Position numbers and translations under genes: made by a program. Below are positions 1-8,500 of a stretch of DNA of 11,179 nucleotides, piece by piece. A model generated the notes under the pieces. It was given only the letters and a program-made list of their open reading frames with translations. It searched no databases and was not told where the DNA came from. Numbering within the stretch: the first letter of the stretch is position 1; every line of letters begins with the position of its first letter. This DNA is from Pseudomonadota bacterium (GTDB lineage: Bacteria; Pseudomonadota; Gammaproteobacteria; Pseudomonadales; UBA5518): the NCBI GenBank assembly GCA_963204845.1, contig CAUJIL010000150.1:1-11179 (forward strand), given 5' to 3'.

Positions 1-12
1 CGAACAATTCAT

Positions 13-35
13 GTCCGGGCACAGCCCGGACCTAC
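13..35 (-). repeat. REP unit, type II (copy A)
   Basis: The unit reads GTAG-hairpin on the minus strand. The stem arms are GTCCGGGC (13-20) and GCCCGGAC (24-31), with ACA between them and CTAC (complement of GTAG) at 32-35. It is identical to copies D and F. Its inverted partner is the truncated type I hairpin whose last bases are 1-5, separated by a 7-nt spacer. Confidence 0.75.
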
Positions 36-42
36 ATGTCAT

Positions 43-65
43 GTTCGGGTACGGCCCGTAATCTT
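43..65 (-). repeat. Decayed REP unit (copy B)
   Basis: Positions 43-61 align with the hairpin of copy A at 14 of 19 bases. The stem has several mismatches and the CTAC tetranucleotide has become TCTT. It looks like an old, degenerating copy 30 bp from copy A. It could also be chance similarity in GC-rich DNA. Confidence 0.4.
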
Positions 66-69
66 CCGC

Positions 70-92
70 GTAGGTTCGGCCTGCGGCCGAAC
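70..92 (+). repeat. REP unit, type I (copy C)
   Basis: GTAG at 70-73 is followed by the perfect stem GTTCGGCC (74-81) / GGCCGAAC (85-92) with a TGC loop. It faces copy D (100-122) in inverted orientation across a 7-nt spacer, giving a 53-bp REPIN-like pair at 70-122. Confidence 0.75.
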
Positions 93-99
93 AAGTCAT

Positions 100-122
100 G
101 TCCGGGCACAGCCCGGACCTAC
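100..122 (-). repeat. REP unit, type II (copy D), contains the dehalogenase stop codon
   Basis: The stem arms are GTCCGGGC (100-107) and GCCCGGAC (111-118) with an ACA loop. CTAC at 119-122 is GTAG on the minus strand. The TAG stop codon of the haloalkane dehalogenase (119-121, read on minus) lies inside this tetranucleotide, so the element directly abuts and terminates the reading frame. Confidence 0.75.
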
Positions 123-1000
123 GGCGGCAGGCGCTGGAGCCACGCCGCGAGTGCGGCGCCGATCGCCTCCGGCGAATCCTCCTGCAGGAAGTGCGCGCCG
201 GGCACCGTCACTTCCTGCTGGTTCGGCCAGGTCCGGCAGAACGTGCGTTTGTCGCCGACCAGGAAGGCACCCGGTTCGGCGTTCACGAACAGCTTCGGCA
301 CGCTGCTGCCCGCGAGCCACTGCGCGTACGCGGCCTCGATCTCCCACACCGCGCGCGGCGTGCCGTCGAACGGCACCTCGCGGCACAGCGTCAGCATCGC
401 GCGCCGCCCCTCGCCCGGCTCGCGGAACGGCGCGCGGTAGGCATCGTGGGCCGCTTCGTCCAGCGCGCGCAGCGTGGTCGCCGGCAGCGCCTGCTCGATG
501 TACATGTTTTGTTCGAGGATCAGGCGCTCGCCCTCGGGCGAGCGCAGCGTGTGGAACATCTGCAGCGTCGGCTCGTCGAGATCGTCGGCGCCTACCGGGC
601 GCACCACCGCCTCCATGTACGCGATGCCGCGCAGCGCCGCGCGGTGGCGGTTCGCCCAGTCGAAACCGAGCACCGAACCCCAGTCGTGCAGCACCAGCGT
701 GACGCGCTCGTGCACGTCGAGCGCTTCCAGGAATGCATCGAGGTAGCGGCGCTGCGCGAGCAGCCCGTAGCGCTCCTCGCCGCCGGATTCGAGGCGCCCC
801 GACTCGCCCATCCCGATCAGGTCCGGCGCGATGCAGCGCCCGAACGGCGCGGCATGCGGCAGGATATTGCGCCACAGGTAGGACGAGGTGGGATTGCCGT
901 GCAGGAACACGATCGGATCCCCGCTGCCCGTCTCGCGGTACGCGACGTGGCTGTCGAGCACCGCGACCCGTCGCAATTCGTTCATGTCCGACCGTTCCAT
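119..1000 (-). CDS. dhaA: Haloalkane dehalogenase, LinB/DhaA-type (HLD-II)
   Basis: This is an alpha/beta-hydrolase of 293 residues, the usual family length, predicted to cleave carbon-halogen bonds hydrolytically in the cytoplasm to give an alcohol and halide. All family signatures are visible: HGNPTSSYLWRN with halide-binding N36, nucleophile D106 and halide-binding W107 in HDWGS, catalytic acid E130 in GIAYME, and base H270 in GAHFLQED. The C-terminal part (PKLF, NAEPGA, FCRTWPNQ, QEDSP) resembles Sphingobium LinB more than Rhodococcus DhaA. The ATG at 1000 is chosen because GGAGGG lies 8 nt upstream. An in-frame ATG at 985 forms an ATGA overlap with the transporter stop and is a possible alternative start. 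The gene overlaps the RND gene by 19 nt, implying translational coupling. From recalled LinB numbering, tunnel positions 177, 207 and 208 appear altered (T175, L205, C206 here), so substrate range cannot be assumed. The symbol is a family symbol. Confidence 0.93.
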   Translation of the reverse strand: MERSDMNELRRVAVLDSHVAYRETGSGDPIVFLHGNPTSSYLWRNILPHAAPFGRCIAPDLIGMGESGRLESGGEERYGLLAQRRYLDAFLEALDVHERVTLVLHDWGSVLGFDWANRHRAALRGIAYMEAVVRPVGADDLDEPTLQMFHTLRSPEGERLILEQNMYIEQALPATTLRALDEAAHDAYRAPFREPGEGRRAMLTLCREVPFDGTPRAVWEIEAAYAQWLAGSSVPKLFVNAEPGAFLVGDKRTFCRTWPNQQEVTVPGAHFLQEDSPEAIGAALAAWLQRLPP

Positions 1001-4000
1001 TGCGCGCGCCCTCCGTTACCGAACCGCGCACGCAGCGCCGCGGTCCCGATGTGCAGATCCTCGAGGATAAGGTAAAGCGCCGGCACCAGCACCAGCGTGA
1101 TCGCGGTCGCGAACAGCACGCCGAAGGCGAGCGACACCGCGAGCGGCACGAACATCATGGTGGAGATGTCGGCGGTGGCGATCAGCGGCGCCAGGCCGAA
1201 GAAGGTGGTGGCAGAGGTCAGCAGGATCGGGCGAAAGCGCACCGACCCCGCACGCAGCACCGCCTCGCGGACGTCAACACCCGCCGCGCGCTGCTGGTTG
1301 ATGTAATCGACCAGCACCAGGCTCGAGTTCACCACCACGCCGGACAGCGCGACGATGCCGAGCAGCGAGAAGAACATCAACGCGGTACCGGTGACCAGGT
1401 GCCCGAGCAGCGCGCCGATCACGCCGAACGGGATCGCGCTCATGATCACCAGCGGCTGCAGGTACGAGTGCAGCGGCACCGCGAGCAGCGCATAGATGAT
1501 CAGCAGCGCGAGCACCGTCATGCCGGTCAGGCTGTCCATCGCCTCGGCGCGCTCCTCGGCCTCGCCGGAGAGCGCGAACGAGATCCCGGGATACTTCGCG
1601 GCAAGGCGCGGGAACTCGGTCTGCGCCAGCGAGGACAGCACGCGTTCGGGAACCGTGACCTCGCGGTCCACGTCGCCGCGCACGCTGACCACACGCTGGC
1701 CGTCGATGCGCGTGATCGTCGAATACCCGCGCGCGAGGCGCGTGTCGGCGACCACCGCGGACGGCACCTCGGTGCCGGTGGCCGTGCGGATGCGCATGTT
1801 CTCGAGGTCGCCCAGCGAGACCCGCTCGAGCTCGGGGTAGCGCACCATCACGCGCACGTCGTCGCGCCCGCGCTGCACGCGCTGCGCTTCCTCGCCGTAG
1901 AACGCCTGGCGCACCTGCCGGCCGAGGTCACGCTGCGCCAGGCCCAGCAGCTCGGCATCGGGACGGATCGCCAGCAGCATCTCCTGCTTGCCGGCGCGGT
2001 AGGTGTCGGCGACGTCGAACACCCCGTCGTAGCGCGTGAGTACCTCGCGCAGCTCCGCGGCGGCCTGCCCGAGCTGCGTCACGTCGCGCCCGCGCAGCTG
2101 GATGTCGAGTGGCTTGCCGACGCTGAACGCTTCCGCGGTGAAGGTGAGCTCCAGCGCGTCGGGGATCGGGCCAGTCAGGTCGCGCCACAATGCGACCGCC
2201 TCGGCGGAACCCATGCCACCGCGCTCATCGTGCGGCCGCAACTCGATCATGACCTCGGCGACGTTGCTGCCCTCGCCGCTCGAGAACTCGATCGAGCCAC
2301 GTCCGATGCGCATGCCGACCGAGGCCATGATGTGCTCGATCGCCGACGGCTCCTCGTCGCGACCGCGGTCGAGGCGCTCGCGCAGAGCCTCGGCCGAGGC
2401 TTCCAGGCGCTGCGCGGCGCGCTGCGTGACCTCGGCCGGCGTGCCCTCGGGCAGCGTCAGCGAGGCGAACAGGCGGTCGCCCTCGACCGACGGGAAGAAC
2501 TGGAACACCAGCCGGCCGCTGGCCAGCAGACCGCCCATCGCGATCATCACGGCCAGCGCCACCGCGCTGACCACGTACCGGTTGTGCAGTGCACTGCGCA
2601 TCAGCGGCTGGTAGCGCGTGTCGATGAAGCGCTCGAGCGCGTCAGCGATCCGGTCCTGGAAGCGCTCGAAACGGCTCTCGCGCGCATCGCCGGGGGCATG
2701 CGGCGCCTGGCGCGCGAGGTGCGAGGGCAGCACCAACTGCGACTCGAGCAGACTGAAACACAGGCAGAGCACCACCGTGATGCCCACCGCGGAGAAGAAC
2801 GACGACATATCGCCCTCCAGCGTGATGATGGGCAGGAACGCCGCCTGCGTGGTCAACACACCGAAGATCACCGGCACCGACACCTCGGCCGTGCCGCGGA
2901 TCGCCGCCTCGCGCGGGGCCATCCCCTCGAGCTGGTACGCGTAGACGCGCTCCCCGACCACCGTGGCGTCGTCGACCACGATGCCAAGCACGAGCAGGAA
3001 ACCCATCAGCGAGAGCGAACTGATCGACAGCCCCACCACCGGGAACATGGCGAGCGCACCCAGCATCGCCACCGGCATGCCGACCGCGACCCACAACGCG
3101 ATGCGCAGGCGCAGGAACAGCGCCAGCACCAGCACCACCAGCGCCAGGCCGCTCCAGGCGTTGCCGATCAGCGCATCCAGGCGGTCGACCAGGTCCTGCG
3201 ATTCGTCGCGCGAGATATCGATCGCCATGCCCTCGGGCAGCTGCGGCCGCTTGCGCTCCAGGTATTCCTTCACCGCACCGGCGATCTCGAGCGTATCCTC
3301 GTCGCCGACGCGCGACACCTGCATCAGCAGCGCCGGGTTGCCGTCGTAGCGCACGCGCAGATCGGTGTCCTCGAAGCCGTCGACGATGGTCGCGATCTCC
3401 CCGAGACGCAGTGCCGTGCCGTCGGCGCGCTTGAGCACGATGACGTCGGCGAACTCCGCGGCACTGTAGCGCTGTCCCTTGGTGCGCAGCAGAATCTCGC
3501 CACCCTGCGTCTTGACCAGCCCACCGGGCACGTCGATGCTCGCGGCGCGGATCGCCTCGGCGATCGCATCGAAGCTCAGCCCATAGCGGCGCAGCGCGCC
3601 TTCGGGCACCTCGATCGAAATCTCGTACGGTCGCGCGTAGCGGATCGCGACCTGGCTGATGCGCGGGTCCTCGACCAGTTCCTCACGTACCCGTTCGGCG
3701 AATTCCTTGAGCGCGCGCTCGTCGGTATTGCCCGACACCGCGAGCTCCATCACGGTGGTCAGCACCGTGACCTCGTTGATCACCGGCCGCTCGGTTTCGC
3801 GCGGGAAGGTGTCGATCGATTGCACGCGGGCGTTGATGTCGTCGAGCGTCTTGCCCTTGTCGGCGTCGTGGTGCACCTGCACCATCAGCTGGCAGAAGCC
3901 CTCGGCGGCCATCGTGTTGATCTTCCGGATCCCCTCGACGCCCTCGATCGCCTCCTCGATGCGCACGCACACCGCTTCCTCGACCTCCTCCGGCGCGGCA

Positions 4001-4161
4001 CCGCGATACGCGACCCGGATCTGGATGTAATCCATCTCGAGGTTGGGGAATTCCTCCTTGCGCACCTGCGGCAGCGCGATCAGCCCGCCGACCAGGAACA
4101 GCAGCATCAGCAGGTTCGCCGCGACCGGGTTGTCCACCCACCACGCGATCAGCCGCTGCAT
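982..4161 (-). CDS. RND-family efflux transporter, inner-membrane permease
   Basis: This 1059-residue protein has typical RND/AcrB-family (ACR_tran) size and layout. It would use the proton gradient to pump substrates from the inner membrane or periplasm through a tripartite complex. TM1 is at about 12-32. A first periplasmic domain follows (about 35-330), then a TM2-6 block (about 335-480) with the conserved acidic pair D397-D398 in GIVVDDATVVGE. TM7 is near 528-548, a second periplasmic domain spans about 550-870, and the last TM block is 878-1035. The AcrB K940 position appears to be V944 (in GVVVN), while the AcrB R971 and T978 equivalents R975 and T982 are kept. The start MQRLIAWWVDNP at 4161 has GAGGA 8 nt upstream and sits 4 nt after the adaptor stop. 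Further upstream in-frame codons read as non-RND sequence. Substrate is unknown; halogenated or hydrophobic compounds are suggested only by the downstream dehalogenase. Confidence 0.93.
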   Translation of the reverse strand: MQRLIAWWVDNPVAANLLMLLFLVGGLIALPQVRKEEFPNLEMDYIQIRVAYRGAAPEEVEEAVCVRIEEAIEGVEGIRKINTMAAEGFCQLMVQVHHDADKGKTLDDINARVQSIDTFPRETERPVINEVTVLTTVMELAVSGNTDERALKEFAERVREELVEDPRISQVAIRYARPYEISIEVPEGALRRYGLSFDAIAEAIRAASIDVPGGLVKTQGGEILLRTKGQRYSAAEFADVIVLKRADGTALRLGEIATIVDGFEDTDLRVRYDGNPALLMQVSRVGDEDTLEIAGAVKEYLERKRPQLPEGMAIDISRDESQDLVDRLDALIGNAWSGLALVVLVLALFLRLRIALWVAVGMPVAMLGALAMFPVVGLSISSLSLMGFLLVLGIVVDDATVVGERVYAYQLEGMAPREAAIRGTAEVSVPVIFGVLTTQAAFLPIITLEGDMSSFFSAVGITVVLCLCFSLLESQLVLPSHLARQAPHAPGDARESRFERFQDRIADALERFIDTRYQPLMRSALHNRYVVSAVALAVMIAMGGLLASGRLVFQFFPSVEGDRLFASLTLPEGTPAEVTQRAAQRLEASAEALRERLDRGRDEEPSAIEHIMASVGMRIGRGSIEFSSGEGSNVAEVMIELRPHDERGGMGSAEAVALWRDLTGPIPDALELTFTAEAFSVGKPLDIQLRGRDVTQLGQAAAELREVLTRYDGVFDVADTYRAGKQEMLLAIRPDAELLGLAQRDLGRQVRQAFYGEEAQRVQRGRDDVRVMVRYPELERVSLGDLENMRIRTATGTEVPSAVVADTRLARGYSTITRIDGQRVVSVRGDVDREVTVPERVLSSLAQTEFPRLAAKYPGISFALSGEAEERAEAMDSLTGMTVLALLIIYALLAVPLHSYLQPLVIMSAIPFGVIGALLGHLVTGTALMFFSLLGIVALSGVVVNSSLVLVDYINQQRAAGVDVREAVLRAGSVRFRPILLTSATTFFGLAPLIATADISTMMFVPLAVSLAFGVLFATAITLVLVPALYLILEDLHIGTAALRARFGNGGRAQWNGRT

Positions 4162-4165
4162 CGGC

Positions 4166-5362
4166 TCATTCCTCTGCCGCGCCGTCGACCGGCGCGACGC
4201 GCATGCCCTCGACCACCAGTTGCAGCGGCGAGACGCACACGCGCTCGCCCGCCGCGATGCCGGAGCGCACCAGCACGGTGTCGCGGTCGGCACGCAGCAG
4301 TTCCACGTCCCGGAAGTGCAGCCGGTCCTCGGCATCGACGATCAGCACGCGGTTGCCGTCGCGCAGCGCCGCGCGTGGCAAGACGACCACGGCTTGCGCG
4401 GTGACGCCACGGATCTCGGCATCGACGAACAGTCCCACCGGCAGCGGCGCACCGTCGGCGGCATCGGGATTGAGCACCCGCGCCACCATGTGCACCATGC
4501 GGCTGCGCGCGTCGATCTCGCCCTCGGTGCGCACGATGCGGCCCTCCCACACGCGCCGCACGCCGCCGAACTCCGCGGCGAGCTGCACCGGCACCGCGTC
4601 GTGTGCGCTGGCAGCGCCCTCGCGTAGCAGCGCGGGGTCCAGGAACGCGAGCTGGCGGTCCGCGATCGGCAGCCGCACCTCGACGTAATCGGTCGCATAC
4701 AGGGTGGCAAGCTTGTCGCCGCGGCTCACCGCCTGACCGATGTCGACGCGCTCGCTGCGCACCCGGCCGGTGAAAGGCGCCCGCAGCTCGGTGCGCGCCA
4801 GATCCAGCCGCGCGCGTTCGAGCGCGACCTCGGCCTCGCGCAACGCGGCCTCGGCCACCCGGTGCGCGCGCAGCGCGTTCTCGGCCTGCGAGCGGCTGGC
4901 GAGGTCGCGCGCGCGCAGCGACTGCAGCCGTTCGGACTCGAAACGCGCGAACTCGGCTTCGGCATGCATGCGCAGGCGTGCCGCCTCGGCGCTGCCCACC
5001 GCATTGCGGTAATCGCTGTCGTCGATGGCGAGCAGCACCTCGCCTTCCGCGAAGCGGCCTCCGGAGGCCATTGCCGGAGACACCCGGACCACCCGGCCGG
5101 ACACCTCGGGGATCAACTCGGCCTCGGTGCGCGGCGCCACGCTGCCCTGAGAATGCACGGTCAGCACCACGTCCGCAGGGGTTGCGGTCACGGTGCGTAC
5201 CGCGATCAGCGGCCGTTCGCTCGGTTCGGGTTGGAGCACCGGACGCGTGAGGTAGAGCAGCACCGCCGCCACGACCCCGACGGTGATCACCGCCAGCGCC
5301 CGCCAGGCCTGTGCGCCCGGCAGTGCCCGGGATCGCGCCGATTCCGTATTCGCCTGCTCCAC
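4166..5362 (-). CDS. RND efflux periplasmic adaptor (membrane fusion protein)
   Basis: This 398-residue HlyD/AcrA-type adaptor should link the inner-membrane transporter to an outer-membrane channel. It has one N-terminal membrane anchor (about 21-39) and no lipobox. A first lipoyl half lies at about 78-114 (AELIPEVSGRVVRVSPA, then EGEVLLAID). An alpha-helical hairpin (about 121-190) rich in Ala, Glu and Arg follows, then the second lipoyl half (190-225, with LRAPFTGRV and GQAVSRGDKL). A beta-barrel (about 226-320) and a membrane-proximal C-terminal domain complete it. The start codon is GTG (5360-5362 on minus), supported by an AGGGA Shine-Dalgarno-like sequence 6 nt upstream. It is the first gene of the adaptor-transporter-dehalogenase operon. 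No TolC-like gene is present in the window, so the third component must lie elsewhere. Confidence 0.92.
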   Translation of the reverse strand: MEQANTESARSRALPGAQAWRALAVITVGVVAAVLLYLTRPVLQPEPSERPLIAVRTVTATPADVVLTVHSQGSVAPRTEAELIPEVSGRVVRVSPAMASGGRFAEGEVLLAIDDSDYRNAVGSAEAARLRMHAEAEFARFESERLQSLRARDLASRSQAENALRAHRVAEAALREAEVALERARLDLARTELRAPFTGRVRSERVDIGQAVSRGDKLATLYATDYVEVRLPIADRQLAFLDPALLREGAASAHDAVPVQLAAEFGGVRRVWEGRIVRTEGEIDARSRMVHMVARVLNPDAADGAPLPVGLFVDAEIRGVTAQAVVVLPRAALRDGNRVLIVDAEDRLHFRDVELLRADRDTVLVRSGIAAGERVCVSPLQLVVEGMRVAPVDGAAEE

Positions 5363-5507
5363 TGTCGTCCCTAGCGTCGTCGATGGGCTCCGCCACGCCG
5401 TGGCGCAGGCAACGGCGATCGAGCGCGGATCCGGAGCGGCGAGTCTAGCCGATGCCGATACGGGCCCGGAGGTTAAATTTCGGCCATCCGGCCCCGCGGT
5501 GCCGGGA
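5363..5507. promoter_or_regulatory. Intergenic region upstream of the efflux operon
   Basis: This 145-bp gap between the channel stop and the adaptor start should carry the promoter of the minus-strand efflux operon. A TAGACT -10-like hexamer reads on minus at 5442-5447, but no good -35 element was seen at normal spacing. A perfect inverted repeat CGCCAC-GCC-GTGGCG at 5391-5405, 29-43 nt before the adaptor start, is a candidate operator or 5'-UTR hairpin. A GGCC-ATCC-GGCC palindrome next to AAATTT (5475-5493) could be a weak terminator for the channel gene, but its stem is only 4 bp. No regulator gene is adjacent. Confidence 0.3.
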
Positions 5508-8500
5508 TCAGGACAGCCGCGCCTGCGGATCCACCGAGCGCAGGTGCAGATCCATCTGCGGGTAGGCGATCTCGATGCCTTTCTCGCGGAACACCTCGGT
5601 TATGCGCACGTGCAGGTCGTTCTGGACCTGGAACCGCAGCGCGACATCCTCGACGTGCGCGAAGCAGCGCATGTTCAGCGTGCTGGCACCGAACTCCCGG
5701 AAGATCACGTTCGGCGCCGGCTCCTTCAGCACGCGCGGATCGGCCTGCAGGATGTCGAGCAGGATCTCGCGCACCTGGCGCGGATCGCTGGCGTAGGAGA
5801 CACCGACGTCGAAACTCAGGCGCACCACCGAACTGCTGAGCGTCCAGTTGATCAGCCGTTCGGTCACGAACATCTTGTTCGGCACGATGATCTCGCGGTT
5901 GTCGAAGTCGGTGATCGTGGTCGCGCGCATGCGGATGCGTTCGATCTTGCCGCTGTGTTCACCGAGCGTGATCACATCACCGATGCGCACCGGGCGCTCG
6001 AACAGCATGATCAGGCCGGACACGAAGTTCGCGAAGATCTCCTGCAACCCGAAGCCCAGGCCCACCGACAGGCCGGCCGCCATCCACTGCAGCTTCGACC
6101 ATCCGAACCCGAGCATCTGCAACGACACCATCACACCGAGCACCCCGACCGTGTAGCGGATCAGCGTCTGGATCGCGTACAGCACGCCCTTTTCGGTGAT
6201 CAGGTTGTAGAACAGCACGCCGACCAGCGCCGGCAGCCCCGACGCGAACACGAACCCGAGCCCGAGCACCAGCAGCGCCGCGCCGGCATCGAACAGGGAC
6301 ACGGTCGCGATCGTGTCCGCCCCGTCGACGCTGTGCACATAGGTCCACAGACCCACTGAGTCGAGGATCGACAGGGCCGTAAAGAACTGGCGCCAGACGA
6401 ACACCAGTACCAGCACGGCCGCTCCCGCCACGAAGACCTGCAGCAGCGCGATCGCGCCAGCGCTCATCTTCTCCAGATCGACCTCGTCGAGGGTTTCCGG
6501 CGCCGCCTTCACCGCCAACACGCCCTCGGCGTCGGCGTCATGGGCTTGCTGCGCGGCCTGCGCAGCCGCCAAGGAGCGCTGCGCCGCGATCGTCAGGCCC
6601 AGCAGGCCGGCATCGAGCAGCATTTTCGCAAACAGCAGCACGACACTGCTCAGAAACACCCGCAACTGCAGTTCGCGCGCCGTGAAGTGGTAGCCCTGGA
6701 TGTCGAGCACGAACACCAGCGGCGGCGCGACGACGATCGCCAGCAGCAGCAGCGACCCCAGCCGCGACAGCAACGGATGACCGCGTGAATAGAACGCGGA
6801 GTCGAACATCCCGCGCGCCGCGCGCACGATCGCGACCAGGAACCCGAAATACGCCGCCGTGACCAGCAGCCCGCTGATCCGGTACGACTGGTCGGCGGGG
6901 TCGGCGCCGAGCTGCCGCATCGTCGCGCCGAAGAACGCCAGCGGCAGCATGACCCACAGCCCGGCGTGCAGCAGCCGCCGCACACTCTGCACGCGGGCGG
7001 TCTTCCAGCGCAGGTGCGCGCGCGCAAAACCCTCGTGCCCCATCGTGCCGAGCACCAGCAGATACAGGTAGCCCACGCCCGCGGTCTGGTAGCAGGCTCC
7101 CGCAAGCGCCGGCGCGGCCGCTCCCGGCATCTCGATGCGTGCCAGCAGCCAACCGGCGCAGGCCAGCAGCAGCGGCACCGGCAGCGCGAGCAACAGGTGG
7201 ATCGCGAGCGCCTCGCCCCCCATGCGATAGCGGTAATTACGCCAGCCGACGCGCCGCAGGCTCAGCGCCTGCAGACGGTCCAGCAACGGACGGCGGTAAC
7301 GCGTCACCGCGAGCACGACGAGCAGCGCAAATCCCGCGCTCAGCGGGTTCGCGAGCACCTGCAGACGCAGTGCCGAGCCCAATCCGCTCCAGTCCTGCGC
7401 CAGCAGCACCCCGATACTGGTGCGCGGCCAGGCCAGCAGCTCGGTGAGTCCCAGTCTGGGATGCGACTTCATCCAGATCAGGTTGCGATCGACCAGCTTG
7501 CCGAACCCCGCGGCGGCGTCGGACTGTTCGCGGTACGCCTGCTCCAGGTCCACGATCTGCCCGGTGAAGTGGGTGTAGGTGCGGTTCAACGCATCGAGCA
7601 GCCGGCTGCGGTCGCTGAGCAGCCGGTCGGCCTCGGCGAGCGCCGCGGCGCGCTCGGCGGCATCGAGCTCGGTCCGGGCCTCGACGGCACGGTAGACCGC
7701 CTCGCGCGACTGCACCTCGGTTGCCAGCAGGCGCGTGACCTGGAACTCGCGCAACCGCGTGCCCGAGAGCATGCTCGCCACCGCGTCGAGCTTGCTTCCC
7801 GGTTGCTCGTAACTGCCGAGCTTGCGGTACTGCTCCATCAGCACCGGTCCCAGCGCATCGCTGAGCGCCGCGATCTCGAGCTGCTGGCGGATGCTCTCGT
7901 AGGCGCTGGAGATCTCGGTCGCGCGCGCGCTCGCCGCCGCGACATCGGCACCCACCGACTCCGAGCGCGCCACCACCTGCACGTACTCGTCGGCGAGCTG
8001 CGCGATCTCCTCGCGCAGCGTCAGCAGCTCCGGCAGCTGTGAGGCGCTCTCGACGAGGCTCTGGCGCACCTGCTCGCGCAACTGTTCCGCGTCCCCGATC
8101 CGCTTCAGGCTGTCCATGCCGAGCAGCTCGGCCAGGAAACGCTCCTCCTGCTCGCGCTGCGCGGAGACCAGTTTCAGGCGTGACTGCGTCGCCGCAAGGC
8201 GGTCCGGAATCGTCTGCACCTCGGTCTCCAGACGCGCGATCCGGCTTGCCCGCAGTTCGCGCCCGATCAGCCATTGTTCCTGGCGGGCGCGATTGATCGC
8301 GGGGGTTTCGCCGGTAACGACGGCCGGCGGCTTGTCCTGGGTCGCATCGCCGCCCGTCAGGCTACCGAGCTCCTGGCGCGCCGTCTCGATGCGCGACTGC
8401 AGGTTCCCGACCGTGACTTGCAGCGAGGCCTCCTGACCGCGCAGTTCGGTCAACCGGGTCCGGGTATCGCGCAACAGCTTCTCGAGGCGCTCGACCGCGA

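Larger units (their letters stand above)
1..122. repeat. REP/REPIN-like palindrome cluster
   Basis: This short intergenic cluster lies downstream of the dehalogenase gene and holds three clear REP-like palindromes, one decayed copy, and the end of another unit cut by the window edge. Each intact unit is a GTAG tetranucleotide followed by an 8-bp perfect stem with a 3-nt loop. Positions 1-35 match 88-122 at 34 of 35 bases, so a composite of a type I hairpin end, a 7-nt spacer and a type II unit occurs twice with an 87-bp period. The array therefore probably continues to the left of the window. GTAG plus hairpin is the known architecture of REP sequences mobilised by RAYT (TnpA-REP) transposases; no such transposase is in the window. 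Confidence 0.8.

Noticed and set aside
1..122. CRISPR-like array
   Set aside because: Units are perfect palindromes in alternating orientation with 7-nt or irregular gaps and no unique spacers of uniform length, which fits REPINs instead.
4162..4335. Upstream extension of the RND transporter to an ATG at 4335
   Set aside because: The 58 extra residues are Cys/Arg-rich and unlike RND N-termini, and they lie inside the adaptor gene. The ATG at 4161 has a Shine-Dalgarno and a canonical RND start sequence.
733..4404. Very long plus-strand open frame (1223 codons) antisense to the RND transporter
   Set aside because: Its translation is dominated by His, Arg, Gln and Asp with no domain signature, while the opposite strand encodes a full-length, motif-complete RND protein. 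Long antisense frames are expected in DNA this rich in G+C.
5475..5493. Intrinsic terminator after the mechanosensitive channel gene
   Set aside because: The GGCC-ATCC-GGCC stem is only 4 bp and the adjoining AAATTT gives a three-base T run, too weak to call.
5283..8042. Plus-strand open frames of about 358 codons antisense to the adaptor and channel genes
   Set aside because: Composition is rich in His, Arg and Gln with no recognisable motif, and they are shadows of strongly supported minus-strand genes.
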